Below are positions 10,642 to 19,603 of a DNA stretch of 64,000 nt, one piece after another. Location of the stretch: the NCBI GenBank assembly GCA_002811645.1, contig PDIP01000021.1, positions 148,328 to 212,327 of the forward strand, given 5' to 3'. The DNA is from Corallochytrium limacisporum. Taxonomy: Eukaryota > Opisthokonta. Under the pieces are notes generated by a model, which had not been told where the DNA came from, searched no databases, and saw only the letters and a list, made by a program, of their open reading frames with translations. The translations under genes and the position numbers were made by a program. The first letter of the stretch is position 1. The number at the start of each line of letters is the position of its first letter.

Positions 10642-12525
10642 TTAACGCTGCTGCATGTAGCGGTAACCGGCGTAGCCAAGAACGATACCGATCCCAAGGC
10701 CGATAGTGAGTTTGACGAAGAAGGAAGAATCGGACTCCGGGGTCGCTACCTGAAGCGAGGCCCGGCGAGGATTTTGTGCGAGGACCACAATAGGTGCAAA
10801 GATGTCGCTAGAGGCGGTCTCATCATTTTTCACGCTAATGGTTTGCGGTGAAGGCATACCGAGTTCCCGGAAGTATTCTACAGGCTGCATGATGTAGTCC
10901 TGGTTGACCGGACCGAGATCCTTTTTAGTTGCAAAAAAGATGCTCGCTTTGCCAAGAGCATCGATCTGCTCATGGAGCTTAGCGACGTGCTCAAAGGAGT
11001 GAGGGTCATTGATGTCGTACAGGAAGCACACAACATCGCACTGCTCCATGAATTCATGATTCTTGATCAGTTCCTGGTCTTGATCGTTCTCTGCAGGAAT
11101 CTCATGCAGTACCAGATAGCGTTCTGCACCATTCACACTGACGGCGTTCACAGCACTTTGTTTCTTGCCCGTAGACACGTGTTTATCATTGAAGGGTTTC
11201 TCCAGTAGAGCACGCACCATGGATGATTTCCCGCTGCCTGATGCACCAAAGAGGTAGGCCTGGAACACACTGCGAGCGGTCTTTCGCTTAGCAGCATCAA
11301 CCCGCTTACTACGCAGTACTTTGATAGCAGTCTTCGCCTCCTCTTGCCCAGTGTACCCGAGGTATGCTAAGTACTCCATTGTTGTTTCCGGTTCCAACAG
11401 CGTAGTCTTGGCCCATTGAGCGAGAAATCCAGCCAAAGTAATCCATCCTTTCTCGTTGGTCACTGTTGTGTTGGTGTAGTCAGTCCATGGATTTCCAGGA
11501 GAGGTGCTGAAGAGATTGCTCAGCTCATCGGGGCTCAATGCACCGTCACGATCCTTATCGTGGGCCATAAAGAGGTCAGTAAAAAATTGATATCCCTTGG
11601 GACTAAGTTCAATGGGCTGATCCGGTGAGGCGTGAAGCTGCGGGTAGAGGAAGTCATCCCTCAATCGCAGGTCATCACCGTACCCAAACTTACGGAGTAC
11701 AGTCCATGTGGTTTCCAGCCGTCCCCTCTGGATGAAGAGCTTGTGGAGGAAGACAAATCCTTCAACAGTGATATGGCCGCTCTTGTTAATCCCCTCGGGA
11801 ATGTTCTCTTGGATAACGTCCCGAATTCCCTGTAATTCTTTTGGCTGTAATGGCTGATTAAAGCAGCGAGTCTGGAAAATGTTCAATTCGTCATCGTTCA
11901 ACGCCTCATCCTTGTCAAGATCACAGAGCTTGAAGATTCGGCACAGCGCACTACGACATTCCTCCTTGAGGAGGTGATTCGCCGCGTCATAGAGCGGTGC
12001 CGTTGGGTGCAGGACAGCCTTTTGTGCATAGTAGAACACTTCACTAATGTTCATAAGTGTCTTGGCACTGCATTCGATGCAAGTTTCAACCTCTCGGTAC
12101 TCGTTGAGAACAGGCAAAACCATTTCTTCAAGAAAGTCATCTCCGTTGTCATTCTCAGCGCGCGTATCAATCTTGTTGCCCACTAGAACGATCGAGACTA
12201 GTTCATTCCCCAGGATCCGACGAATGTACGGCAGCCAATATGTACTGACCCTGGTAAATGTGTCACTACGGCTGACATCGTAGACAATGCAAATAACATT
12301 GGCATTCTTTATGGACTCCTCAAGAGTTTCTTTATCGCTCGGACTGGACGATGTGTCCATGATATAAGTTGTCACACGCTCTGGAGTGACCTCTGGTGGG
12401 ATGGTCAATTCTTGAACAACCGGTGGTACGTCATCTTGGAACTGCTCGCGCATCAAGGATGTGATCAAGGACGATTTCCCGACCTTGGGGTCGCCGACCA
12501 AGACTATGCGAACTGAACGTTTCAT
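10642..12525 (-). CDS. GEM1: Mitochondrial Rho GTPase Miro/Gem1
   Basis: Miro is a tail-anchored outer-mitochondrial-membrane GTPase that couples mitochondria to transport motors and ER contact sites. The 627-residue product has the full architecture: N-terminal GTPase with P-loop GDPKVGKSS (residues about 11-19) and NKID; a first EF-hand with DLDKDEALNDDE; a second EF-hand with DKDRDGALSPDE; a C-terminal GTPase with P-loop GASGSGKSS; and a C-terminal transmembrane anchor (about 605-622) followed by a short basic tail. The open frame extends upstream to a GTG, but the first ATG in frame, giving MKRSVRIVL, aligns with known Miro N-termini and was chosen. Length matches human MIRO (about 620). 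Both calcium loops keep acidic residues, so calcium regulation is likely intact. Confidence 0.96.
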   Translation of the reverse strand: MKRSVRIVLVGDPKVGKSSLITSLMREQFQDDVPPVVQELTIPPEVTPERVTTYIMDTSSSPSDKETLEESIKNANVICIVYDVSRSDTFTRVSTYWLPYIRRILGNELVSIVLVGNKIDTRAENDNGDDFLEEMVLPVLNEYREVETCIECSAKTLMNISEVFYYAQKAVLHPTAPLYDAANHLLKEECRSALCRIFKLCDLDKDEALNDDELNIFQTRCFNQPLQPKELQGIRDVIQENIPEGINKSGHITVEGFVFLHKLFIQRGRLETTWTVLRKFGYGDDLRLRDDFLYPQLHASPDQPIELSPKGYQFFTDLFMAHDKDRDGALSPDELSNLFSTSPGNPWTDYTNTTVTNEKGWITLAGFLAQWAKTTLLEPETTMEYLAYLGYTGQEEAKTAIKVLRSKRVDAAKRKTARSVFQAYLFGASGSGKSSMVRALLEKPFNDKHVSTGKKQSAVNAVSVNGAERYLVLHEIPAENDQDQELIKNHEFMEQCDVVCFLYDINDPHSFEHVAKLHEQIDALGKASIFFATKKDLGPVNQDYIMQPVEYFRELGMPSPQTISVKNDETASSDIFAPIVVLAQNPRRASLQVATPESDSSFFVKLTIGLGIGIVLGYAGYRYMQQR

Positions 12526-13060
12526 GTTGGACACCACAACCGATCAATCCCGCATGTTCGGTCTAGTTTTCCATATTGCATATGATGAATAAACTCTTTA
12601 AACATAGTCATCCCCTGCATATCTAATATAGCCTTCCACCGGACCAACAAGTTTGTCTATTGAACAGTGAGAGCGGGGTTTTGCATCGGCGGGGTGTTGT
12701 TGTGCCCTGGAGACCGAGAGGAGAAGCAGGGAGCACCGCAGGTGCACACTGCCCGTGGGGAAGTTGGGAGGGAGGGAGAGTTTGGTGACGCACTGACTGG
12801 TGCAAACCACCGGGTCCCCCCTCCCGGTGTTGGTGTGTGACTGTTTTCCCTTCCCTTTGACAATGATTTTCTTTTGGCGCGCGGTGGAATATTGATCGAA
12901 TTCAAAGTCTGAAACGCAGACGAACGCAGAGGTTTGGTTGGTGTAAGGTGCAACCCCAATATTTTAAGATAAGTAAAGGTCAGTGTGTATTCATGGGTCA
13001 GACCTTTCTGACGATCATATCACGAGCTCATGGAATTTGAAGAATCTAATGGTGTTTCGA
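12526..13060. other. Intergenic region between Miro and squalene epoxidase
   Basis: The 535 bases contain the presumed Miro promoter and the 3' end of the squalene epoxidase gene. Small open frames on the minus strand (60-100 codons) show no domain and are not supported as genes. Confidence 0.6.
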
Positions 13061-14953
13061 TTACGCAGCGGGCACGGTCTTGGCTGTGCGCGCCACTGTC
13101 GTCGGACCCGTGCTTTTGTTCTGACTGCGCATGGCAAGCATGTAGTTCACGGCGATTTGCTTGAGCTCGTTCAAAGCTACAGGTCCAATGACCAGAACGG
13201 CCACTGTCAGAATGCGGATTGAGCGGAAGATTGCAACTGGTGCCATAAACGGGCTCTCAGCGGTGGCTTTGTTAAACTCCCGGCGGACTCCCAAAATAGC
13301 CACCGAGAAGAAGTGGATTACCAGCTTCATAGGGTTTGGATCCAAAATTGAAAGAAGGGAGACAGGCCCTGCCAGATTGTTGCCACCCATCTTAAAGTAA
13401 GCAAAGCAAGCTTGCCTGAGAGCATCAAGGTCGTCGCTCGCCGCACTGAAGAGGGCATACAGTGCCTGGGCAAGGACATTGACGACAAACGAATGATTGT
13501 GGGTGCGCTCCAACTGCCAGTTTGTTACCACATTGGAAACTTCGCCTGCCTCAAGGGGCGCTGACTGCCGCACATTGGCATCAAGCACCTTCATGAACAC
13601 AGCAACGTCATTAAAGGCCACAGACATACCACCTCCAGTGAGGGGATGGCGCATGTTGAAGGCATCTCCCACCAAGATAGCACCAGGGATCTGCCTTGGC
13701 CTTGTGCTAAGATAGTTGTTCGGCATGGTTCGGAGCTTTTGGTCTTTCAGAGCCTCAATTACTGAATTCTTATAGCCAGTAGGCATTGCAGGAATTACAA
13801 CTCGTTCGAAGTATTCCTTTAGACTCATGTTGGCCTCATCGCACTCCTTGACATCGGCCAGAATGCGAGTTTCATTGCCACCAATCTGGTACAACAAGAT
13901 CGGAGAGTCGGCGAGGATCACTTCCGCAAAGCCCTGCTCTGTTGGCGTAGCGTTGTGCAATTCCAGTGCGACAAATTTCGACTTGGCAACTGGTTTTGTA
14001 CTGCCCAGAAAAACTGATCTGAACTTTGAAAAGCATCCGTCGCAGACTACTGTAAGTGGTGTCCTAATTTCGTACTTAGTTGCTTCCCCAGACTCATCCC
14101 GAACTTTAATGATGGCTCCAGAAACTTCTGTCTGGTGTTCATCCTTCCACGCAAGATCTGTCACAACAGCCTCGAAGAGGTCCACGTTTGCTTGCGATGC
14201 AGCCTTGTGCCGCAATTTCTGAATGAAGCTACCATGGTGGAAGGCCATGGCCCGTTCTGCTTCGTAGCCCTGCTCTGTTACTCCGCCAGCGCGAGGATAC
14301 GCCAAACGGAGCTTCTCTGAACCGTTCCTGACATAATAGCCCTTGTGAATGATACCATCGATACCATTCAGACAGTCTCCCATATCCAGGTCAATTGCCA
14401 GGCTCCTTACACCGCCAGGCTGCAACAACTCTCCAACAATTCGATCTGGCTTATCCAGAGAGCGCTCCACCAACAAAACCGAGTAACCCCGCTTGCCAAA
14501 GTTGTATGCCATAACACAACCGGCTATTCCTGCCCCAATGACGATAACATCATACTTGTCTTTCTTCGACAGAACCTCGGATACCGGCGTGCTTGTGGGG
14601 CGGACATTATGAGAGGGCAAACCACCAGTGTCACTGTTTTGCCCGATAGTGCTCAGTATCTTGGCTTCCTTGTTACTAATGCTGATGTCACCATCTCCAA
14701 GCCATTCGGCATCTTGAGTCGCCCACTGCGTCAAAAGATGAATGCCGACCGCTACTAATATAATCGCAAATATCGCTATGTAGGACATATTTACATACGT
14801 GCGTCCCATGCATGGAGAGAACTTACATTGAGTGCATTGCATATGCAGAGGGATCCGTATCTGATTCAAGTACCATTGGGGCTCCTGTATAGGAGGAGAC
14901 CCTGGACCATCAGTTCGCACGGGCTGCCATGGAACCTGTGAAATTCTTCCCAT
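13061..14953 (-). CDS. SQLE/ERG1: Squalene monooxygenase (squalene epoxidase)
   Basis: Squalene epoxidase is an ER-membrane FAD enzyme that converts squalene to 2,3-oxidosqualene, the first oxygen-requiring step of sterol synthesis. The product shows the FAD-binding motif DVIVIGAGIAG (residues about 135-145), an ERSLDKPDRIVGELLQPGG segment typical of the family, and the second FAD motif GDAFNMRHPLTGGGMS (about 428 onward). Hydrophobic C-terminal helices follow. A transmembrane helix lies just after Met56 (SYIAIFAIILVAVG). The coordinates use the first ATG (630 residues). Starting at Met56 (base 14788) would give 575 residues, almost exactly the size of animal SQLE. The extra 55 residues look poorly structured and Cys-rich, so that inner start may be the true one. 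The gene indicates endogenous sterol synthesis. Confidence 0.93.
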   Translation of the reverse strand: MGRISQVPWQPVRTDGPGSPPIQEPQWYLNQIRIPLHMQCTQCKFSPCMGRTYVNMSYIAIFAIILVAVGIHLLTQWATQDAEWLGDGDISISNKEAKILSTIGQNSDTGGLPSHNVRPTSTPVSEVLSKKDKYDVIVIGAGIAGCVMAYNFGKRGYSVLLVERSLDKPDRIVGELLQPGGVRSLAIDLDMGDCLNGIDGIIHKGYYVRNGSEKLRLAYPRAGGVTEQGYEAERAMAFHHGSFIQKLRHKAASQANVDLFEAVVTDLAWKDEHQTEVSGAIIKVRDESGEATKYEIRTPLTVVCDGCFSKFRSVFLGSTKPVAKSKFVALELHNATPTEQGFAEVILADSPILLYQIGGNETRILADVKECDEANMSLKEYFERVVIPAMPTGYKNSVIEALKDQKLRTMPNNYLSTRPRQIPGAILVGDAFNMRHPLTGGGMSVAFNDVAVFMKVLDANVRQSAPLEAGEVSNVVTNWQLERTHNHSFVVNVLAQALYALFSAASDDLDALRQACFAYFKMGGNNLAGPVSLLSILDPNPMKLVIHFFSVAILGVRREFNKATAESPFMAPVAIFRSIRILTVAVLVIGPVALNELKQIAVNYMLAMRSQNKSTGPTTVARTAKTVPAA

Positions 14954-15214
14954 GAATCCTACTCACGACCCTCTACAGCGGTGTTATAAACAATTGGCTA
15001 CTCCTCTGTCAGAAACCGAATTGGCCCGCTTCGTCCATCTCCTTGCCCACGACTTAGGGCGCCTTCTCCTCTCAGAGGAAAAGTGTCAATATGCTCCCTG
15101 GGGCCCCCAAAAAGGGTGGTCGGTGCGGCAGCACCACACCGCCACATGCGTTTTCCATAAGCAGATATCATACCAATTTTCCTTCCTTTCCTAGTTGAGC
15201 CAGTTCCTACCTTA

Positions 15215-15225
15215 TAGTAAATGTA
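15215..15225 (-). promoter_or_regulatory. TACATTTACTA motif copy (one mismatch)
   Basis: On the minus strand this reads TACATTTACTA, preceded by GG and followed by TAAGG. It is one mismatch from the 11-mer found elsewhere between genes here, and lies about 260 bases upstream of squalene epoxidase in the same orientation. Function unknown. Confidence 0.35.
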
Positions 15226-15241
15226 CCAGTGAAGTTTTCAA

Positions 15242-15252
15242 TAGTGAATGTA
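15242..15252 (-). promoter_or_regulatory. TACATTCACTA motif copy
   Basis: An exact copy of the intergenic 11-mer on the minus strand, 17 bases beyond a one-mismatch copy. Both are upstream of squalene epoxidase. The pairing of two copies in one promoter suggests a binding site, but function is inferred only from repetition and placement. Confidence 0.45.
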
Positions 15253-15264
15253 TTGTGCTCGACG

Positions 15265-15272
15265 CTGATTGG
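15265..15272 (-). promoter_or_regulatory. CCAAT box (NF-Y-type site)
   Basis: The minus strand reads CCAATCAG, the preferred NF-Y core in animals and fungi, about 310 bases upstream of squalene epoxidase and next to the TACATTCACTA copies. Sterol genes in other opisthokonts often use NF-Y sites. An eight-base match can occur by chance, so support is weak. Confidence 0.3.
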
Positions 15273-15298
15273 TCGACCCGTCCACAGGGCCACCCTCT

Positions 15299-15312
15299 CG
15301 CTCGATCGAGCG
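15299..15312. repeat. 14-base perfect palindrome
   Basis: CGCTCGATCGAGCG is identical on both strands. It sits in the squalene epoxidase upstream region, 27 bases from the CCAAT box. It could bind a dimeric factor; nothing further can be said from sequence alone. Confidence 0.6.
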
Positions 15313-15793
15313 GGAAGGATGACTGGTGGGAGGTGATGGGAGCGAAAGGGGGGCGAAGGGAAACGTTTGGTCCACCTAGGAGGAGAAACTTTTCTCAACA
15401 CATTTCGGTACATCCTAGCTTTTGGAACGACCCACAGTGGGAATTACGCATTACACAACAGTCTTTGTCGTGTGATACGTTGATGAACCTAAATATTGCC
15501 ATAACTCTGACAGAAATGCCCCGCTTGACGCGGCGGAGATGTCCTTCCTCCTTGGTTAGATGCATGCACATGCACCCCAAGATTTATGGGGGAACGGAAA
15601 CTTGCAGCGACGACAATCGCGCAGGGAGAAGTGAGCTGCTTTCCGCGAAGGCAGACGATGATGGACGATGACAAATAATGAGCGGTCGTCGCTCTCCGTA
15701 CTTTCATTCAGGTATTGTAAAATCAATATATTTAAATCAATATTTGAGTAGTTGTCAATACTGTATCCAATAATACGGGGTTGTTCCCGGTGC

Positions 15794-16447
15794 CTAGCAC
15801 TGTGGCCAGGAAGGTCCACCGCACGCACCGGATATGATGAAGTACAGAGTTAATAAGCCCACGATGCCAAGAATGATCATAATCTTCTGGTTCTTCCACC
15901 ACATTTGGCGCTTGAGTTGAGTGCTCTTTGTTTTGAAAGTGAAAGCCTGGCTATTGAGCGCTTCCGAGCGATCAACGAGTTCATCCAGGCGGTCTCCACG
16001 GTCCATAACCCGCTCAATGTTGTCAACCATGATCTGCCGTACATCATCAATATGCCCACGGACCTGTGCAAGCTTGTCAGCATCAGCATTGTGGCTATAG
16101 AAGTCCATACGCTCTGCAAGGAAGATGCTGAACTCGTTGTTCATTGCCAATGGAGCAGCGTTCATCATCCTATCCTCGTACTGCGCAACAAATTTTTCTT
16201 TGACTTCTTCCAACATAGCAAACGGCTTCTTTCTTCCAAATTCCTCTTCTGCTACACACAAGTAAGTAATTCCGTCCGACTTAATATAGTGGAATTGGTG
16301 CTCCTGATGTTCGTATGTACGCCGATCATCTCCGTGGGGCAAACGATCGAGCACTCTTCTCACAACTTGAGGCGCGTTTCCTCCCTTTGCGGCATATTCA
16401 GCAAGAACAGAAGGCCCTCGCGCAACACAGGCGTACGCGATCGGCAT
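15794..16447 (-). CDS. VAMP7: VAMP7-type longin R-SNARE
   Basis: A 217-residue R-SNARE of the VAMP7 class, which drives fusion of late endosomes and lysosomes with each other and with the plasma membrane. Residues 1 to about 115 form the longin domain (start MPIAYACVARG; internal YLCVAEEEFGRKK and AMNNEFS are hallmark positions). The SNARE helix follows with the zero-layer arginine in VMDRGDRLDELVDR. A single transmembrane anchor (about 187-205) ends in a short lumenal tail, ACGGPSWPQC. That tail matches animal VAMP7 (CGG, WP, C) closely, which separates it from Sec22 and Ykt6. Length is the usual 220. It may work with the Rab8/Sec4-type GTPase encoded about 37 kb away in this window, although this is general pathway knowledge, not linkage. 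Confidence 0.95.
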   Translation of the reverse strand: MPIAYACVARGPSVLAEYAAKGGNAPQVVRRVLDRLPHGDDRRTYEHQEHQFHYIKSDGITYLCVAEEEFGRKKPFAMLEEVKEKFVAQYEDRMMNAAPLAMNNEFSIFLAERMDFYSHNADADKLAQVRGHIDDVRQIMVDNIERVMDRGDRLDELVDRSEALNSQAFTFKTKSTQLKRQMWWKNQKIMIILGIVGLLTLYFIISGACGGPSWPQC

Positions 16448-17224
16448 GTTTCTGTTCTGTCTATCTACTCTATAAGTTCACAATATCCAACTCGCTCACG
16501 CTGGTAGCCGATCTTATCCGTCACCGCGGCCAAAATGAGGCTCCAATGGACTCTCCAGATGACAGTGACAACACTTCAGCACTCTAATGTGTAGAAGATG
16601 GTGCGAAAATGGCTCTCGGACCCATCCTTAATACCCAGATGTGCACTCCTCTTCTGTCCCCGAAGGGACTTGGCTTGACGCAACACGGCACCGAATCCCG
16701 GGTGCATTCCTTCCCATTTCAACGTCATTCACGGTACATTCATTATGGGACGCGAAAACATCCCCGGAATAAGCTAATTCAAAAAATTACTATGTATTTC
16801 GACAGTAGGGGACCATTTATGTGAAATAAGTGCGATTCCGCTCACGGTGTATAATCTGGTTTTCGGTACTCCGGACTTCCTATCCCACTGCTTGCAAAGG
16901 CAAATGAAGAGCGTCGAGCCGCCGGGGCGAGACAGGACCCCTGCACTCGGTACCTGAAAATTTTCTCTGCTTCCTCCTCCTTTGGGTCGGCTCGACGGGC
17001 ATATATGGACGAGAGTGAGTTGGTCACATTAGTACCGGTACGGATAAAGACGCCGCTGTCTCACTCTCACAATTTCCTTCTCCTTGGCCCATGGTTCAGG
17101 GTATTTAGAAAGTCTGGGTTATTGAGTTCTTGGTTTATAACCCACAAACTTATAAATCTTTGCGAACCGAAGAATAATACAAACCCAATAAAGACAGCGG
17201 GAATATATACGAAGCATGGACTAG
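16448..17224. other. Divergent promoter region between VAMP7 and DHHC genes
   Basis: A 777-base region separates two divergently transcribed genes. It carries a one-mismatch plus-strand copy of the 11-mer (TACATTCATTA, 16735-16745). No coding sequence is supported. Confidence 0.55.
16735..16745 (+). promoter_or_regulatory. TACATTCATTA motif copy (one mismatch)
   Basis: The context reads GGTACATTCATTATGGGA, differing by one base from the exact 11-mer copies at 15242, 21904, 21992 and 23156. It lies about 290 bases upstream of VAMP7 and 480 upstream of the DHHC gene. Confidence 0.35.
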
Positions 17225-18286
17225 ATGCCCGAAGACATTAGGATGCGTCCTCAGGGTAATTACAGCCCGAATAATATTCGTGCAGATATTGACGTCTTTG
17301 AAGAATGGGATGAAGAAGATGATAGCCCAGGTTGGCTTAGCAAGGCAATAGAAATTGGGTCATGGGGACTAGTGGTCTTTGTGGTGTGCATTCTTATGTA
17401 TGCGTGGATTGCCTTCGCGGCCGTTATCATTTTCCCCTATTCCTCTGTTGTGGGTGCAATGGTTGCGTTTGTACTGCATAGCTTTGTCATTTGGCTGGCA
17501 TTGATATCATATGTCCGCTGCGTGCTCACGAAACATGACAGAGTCCCCATAACATACAAGGTTCCTCCAGGCCTCCTCTCTGGCGACCAAGCTCCCCAGG
17601 ATGCTGAAGAGCAAGCACGTCAGGATGAGTGGCACAGAAACATGGCCCATAGTATAGAGACTCGAGCGAAGGATGGCTCCCTGCGATTTTGTGAAAAGTG
17701 CAGAGTGGTGAAACCCGATCGAGTTCACCACTGCTCGTTGTGTGGAAGGTGTGTGCCGCGCATGGATCATCACTGTCCGTGGATCAATAATTGCGTTGGC
17801 TACAGGAATCATAAGTTCTTCAACCTATTCCTGTTTTATGTGTTCGTTCTTTGTGCATATGTCTTCTTGTGCACAGTGGGTATGGTATTTAACACCTTTG
17901 GCGGGAATCCCCACGACGGCAAGGACCACGACAAGTATCCTTTCTCTCTCAATGCACTGATACTGTGCATTCTATCCTTCATGTTCCTGTTTGCAGTTGG
18001 AGGCTTGCTACTCTTCCATATTCAGCTGACAGTAACAAACCAGACCACATTGGAGAGCATGCGCCGGCCAAGGTTCACTTCTAAAACCTATCGCAAGAAT
18101 GGGTTCGATATGGGATACTATCGCAATTTCAAGTTCATAATGGGCAATACCCCTTGGCTGTGGCTGGTTCCCGTAGGGGGCATGTCTGGCGACCCATTCC
18201 AGTACGATATTTGCCGGTCTGAAGATGAAGAAACCGGCCTAATGAACTCACTTCAGGCAGAGGAAGGAGTTCCCATGTCCCTCTAG
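17225..18286 (+). CDS. DHHC-type protein S-palmitoyltransferase
   Basis: A 353-residue integral-membrane enzyme that transfers palmitate from acyl-CoA to cysteines of target proteins, typically at the Golgi or ER. Four transmembrane segments are visible (about 48-70, 75-97, 201-222 and 244-268). Between the second and third lies the cysteine-rich domain (about 156-198) with the zinc ligands in FCEKC, HHCSLCGRCV and the catalytic DHHC at 181-184. The TTxE motif (TTLE, 274-277) follows the fourth helix. The tail is short and acidic. The layout resembles the ZDHHC3/7 or Pfa-type group, but the exact orthologue is uncertain. The start MPEDIRMRP is the first ATG after a stop. Substrates cannot be predicted. 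Confidence 0.95.
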   Translation: MPEDIRMRPQGNYSPNNIRADIDVFEEWDEEDDSPGWLSKAIEIGSWGLVVFVVCILMYAWIAFAAVIIFPYSSVVGAMVAFVLHSFVIWLALISYVRCVLTKHDRVPITYKVPPGLLSGDQAPQDAEEQARQDEWHRNMAHSIETRAKDGSLRFCEKCRVVKPDRVHHCSLCGRCVPRMDHHCPWINNCVGYRNHKFFNLFLFYVFVLCAYVFLCTVGMVFNTFGGNPHDGKDHDKYPFSLNALILCILSFMFLFAVGGLLLFHIQLTVTNQTTLESMRRPRFTSKTYRKNGFDMGYYRNFKFIMGNTPWLWLVPVGGMSGDPFQYDICRSEDEETGLMNSLQAEEGVPMSL

Positions 18287-18943
18287 CCGCGACATCTACT
18301 TGCATTCGTAAACAACACCGTATGCCTTTCATCAAACATAGCGTAATACAATAGACCATCGTAAGCTTCATGTCCATGATTGTCGACCTTAAAATCGCGT
18401 GGATGACGTGCGTGGCTAAGGCGCATCTAGCAAAGGCGCCTCTCGTCCTCCCCGCGCCCTCCCTGCGCAGTTCAAGCCCATCCTTCCGCAACGGTGGCAG
18501 AACTGACCCGTCTCTCTGAGATCTTCTTTGTCCGCCCTCTCTCGCGGTGCTCCGACTCCTAAATACTCATTTGCCTTTGGAACCGATCCCTCCCCTCCGC
18601 CCTCCACTCCCCCTTTTTTCTCTTTCTCTCTTTCTCTCTCGTCTATGGTTTTTTTTCCACACATTGGCATAATGTCCAAGTGGCGTGTTTTATTTTTAGC
18701 AACAGAGGCCCACCTACGGAAATCAGTGACTACCGATAGGCATCGTCCATCCAATGCCTGAAGGAGCTGAGGGAGGTATAATTCGTAATTGAGATTGACG
18801 ACATGATCTGGTACTTGGTGTACCGGTCGGATTATATTTGTGCACTCTAAAGACAGCCAGATATTCACCCCGGCCGGAACCAAGTGTTATAAACGCCATG
18901 CATTGAACCAAGGTAAGAGAACCCCATCGAAATAGTACTCAAA
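18287..18943. other. Intergenic region with polypyrimidine tract
   Basis: This 657-base region follows the DHHC gene and precedes the malate-dehydrogenase-like gene. It includes a pyrimidine-rich tract near 18587-18642 (CCCTCC then CTTTCT repeats). A 155-codon minus-strand open frame is low-complexity over this tract and is not supported. Confidence 0.5.
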
Positions 18944-19510
18944 ATGCATAGACACAGAGTTGGTATGTTCCACGGCCATATGGGCCCACGTAGGCCGGAT
19001 CAAAGCCTAAATTTTCTCAGCAACAATAATATGGCCGTTGCTCACGGTCAGATGGTACCTTGTGTTGCCCTCGTGGGTGCAGCCAGCCCAATTGCGTATA
19101 ATCTACTAGGAATCCTCCTGTCTACCAGTGGACCGGCGTTCCAATTGGTGCTGTGCGACCCCTTCGCTCAGCGTAGTGAGCTCCAGGCTATCGCTGCAGA
19201 AGCATCAGATCTCTACAGTGAGCGCATGCGGGGAATTTCAATACATCAGGACCCAATCGCCTTGTCGCAGTTTGCGGATGTCATTATCTGCATCCACGGA
19301 CGAGTCACAGAAGACATTTTGCAGCACTGCCTTCAGAGCAGGAACACACGGGCAAGAATTATTACCCTCGAACATGCAGGCATGTTGCCTATGGGAGTAC
19401 ACCAAGCAACTAATGTAGTTATTGTTCCACCAGGTCGCAGTGATCTTGCCCGTCTTCACAACGCACATGAAGTAATTGAACAAAGCTTGGTTCAGCCGAT
19501 AGGGGTGTAA
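18944..19510 (+). CDS. Malate dehydrogenase-like NAD-binding-domain protein
   Basis: The 188-residue product resembles the N-terminal Rossmann half of cytosolic malate dehydrogenases. Residues 45-55 (GAASPIAYNLL) match the dinucleotide loop GAAGQIAYSLL of that group, and LVLCDP (about 68-73) places the acidic residue that holds the NAD ribose. A strand resembling DVAILVG follows as DVIICIHG. After residue 150 the protein stops: the whole catalytic and dimer domain, with the active-site His and substrate arginines, is missing. The convergent eIF3d gene begins 93 bases downstream, leaving no room for it on this strand. A malate dehydrogenase reaction is therefore unlikely. It could be a regulatory or scaffolding relative, or a decaying gene, but the frame is intact. 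Family assignment is moderately sure; function unknown. Confidence 0.7.
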   Translation: MHRHRVGMFHGHMGPRRPDQSLNFLSNNNMAVAHGQMVPCVALVGAASPIAYNLLGILLSTSGPAFQLVLCDPFAQRSELQAIAAEASDLYSERMRGISIHQDPIALSQFADVIICIHGRVTEDILQHCLQSRNTRARIITLEHAGMLPMGVHQATNVVIVPPGRSDLARLHNAHEVIEQSLVQPIGV

Positions 19511-19603
19511 CGCTTCGATTGTATGGTAAAAAAATATATATATCATGGTATGAACACGTTTAGTCATGAATATGCAACAATTGTACGAAGGCCCAGAATG
19601 CAC

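Larger units (their letters stand above)
14954..15793. other. Intergenic region, probable SQLE promoter
   Basis: This 840-base region is 5' of squalene epoxidase and 3' of the VAMP7 gene. It holds two minus-strand copies of the TACATTYACTA motif, a CCAAT box, and a perfect 14-base palindrome CGCTCGATCGAGCG at 15299-15312. No gene is supported; a 158-codon open frame on the plus strand has no recognisable features. Confidence 0.55.
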
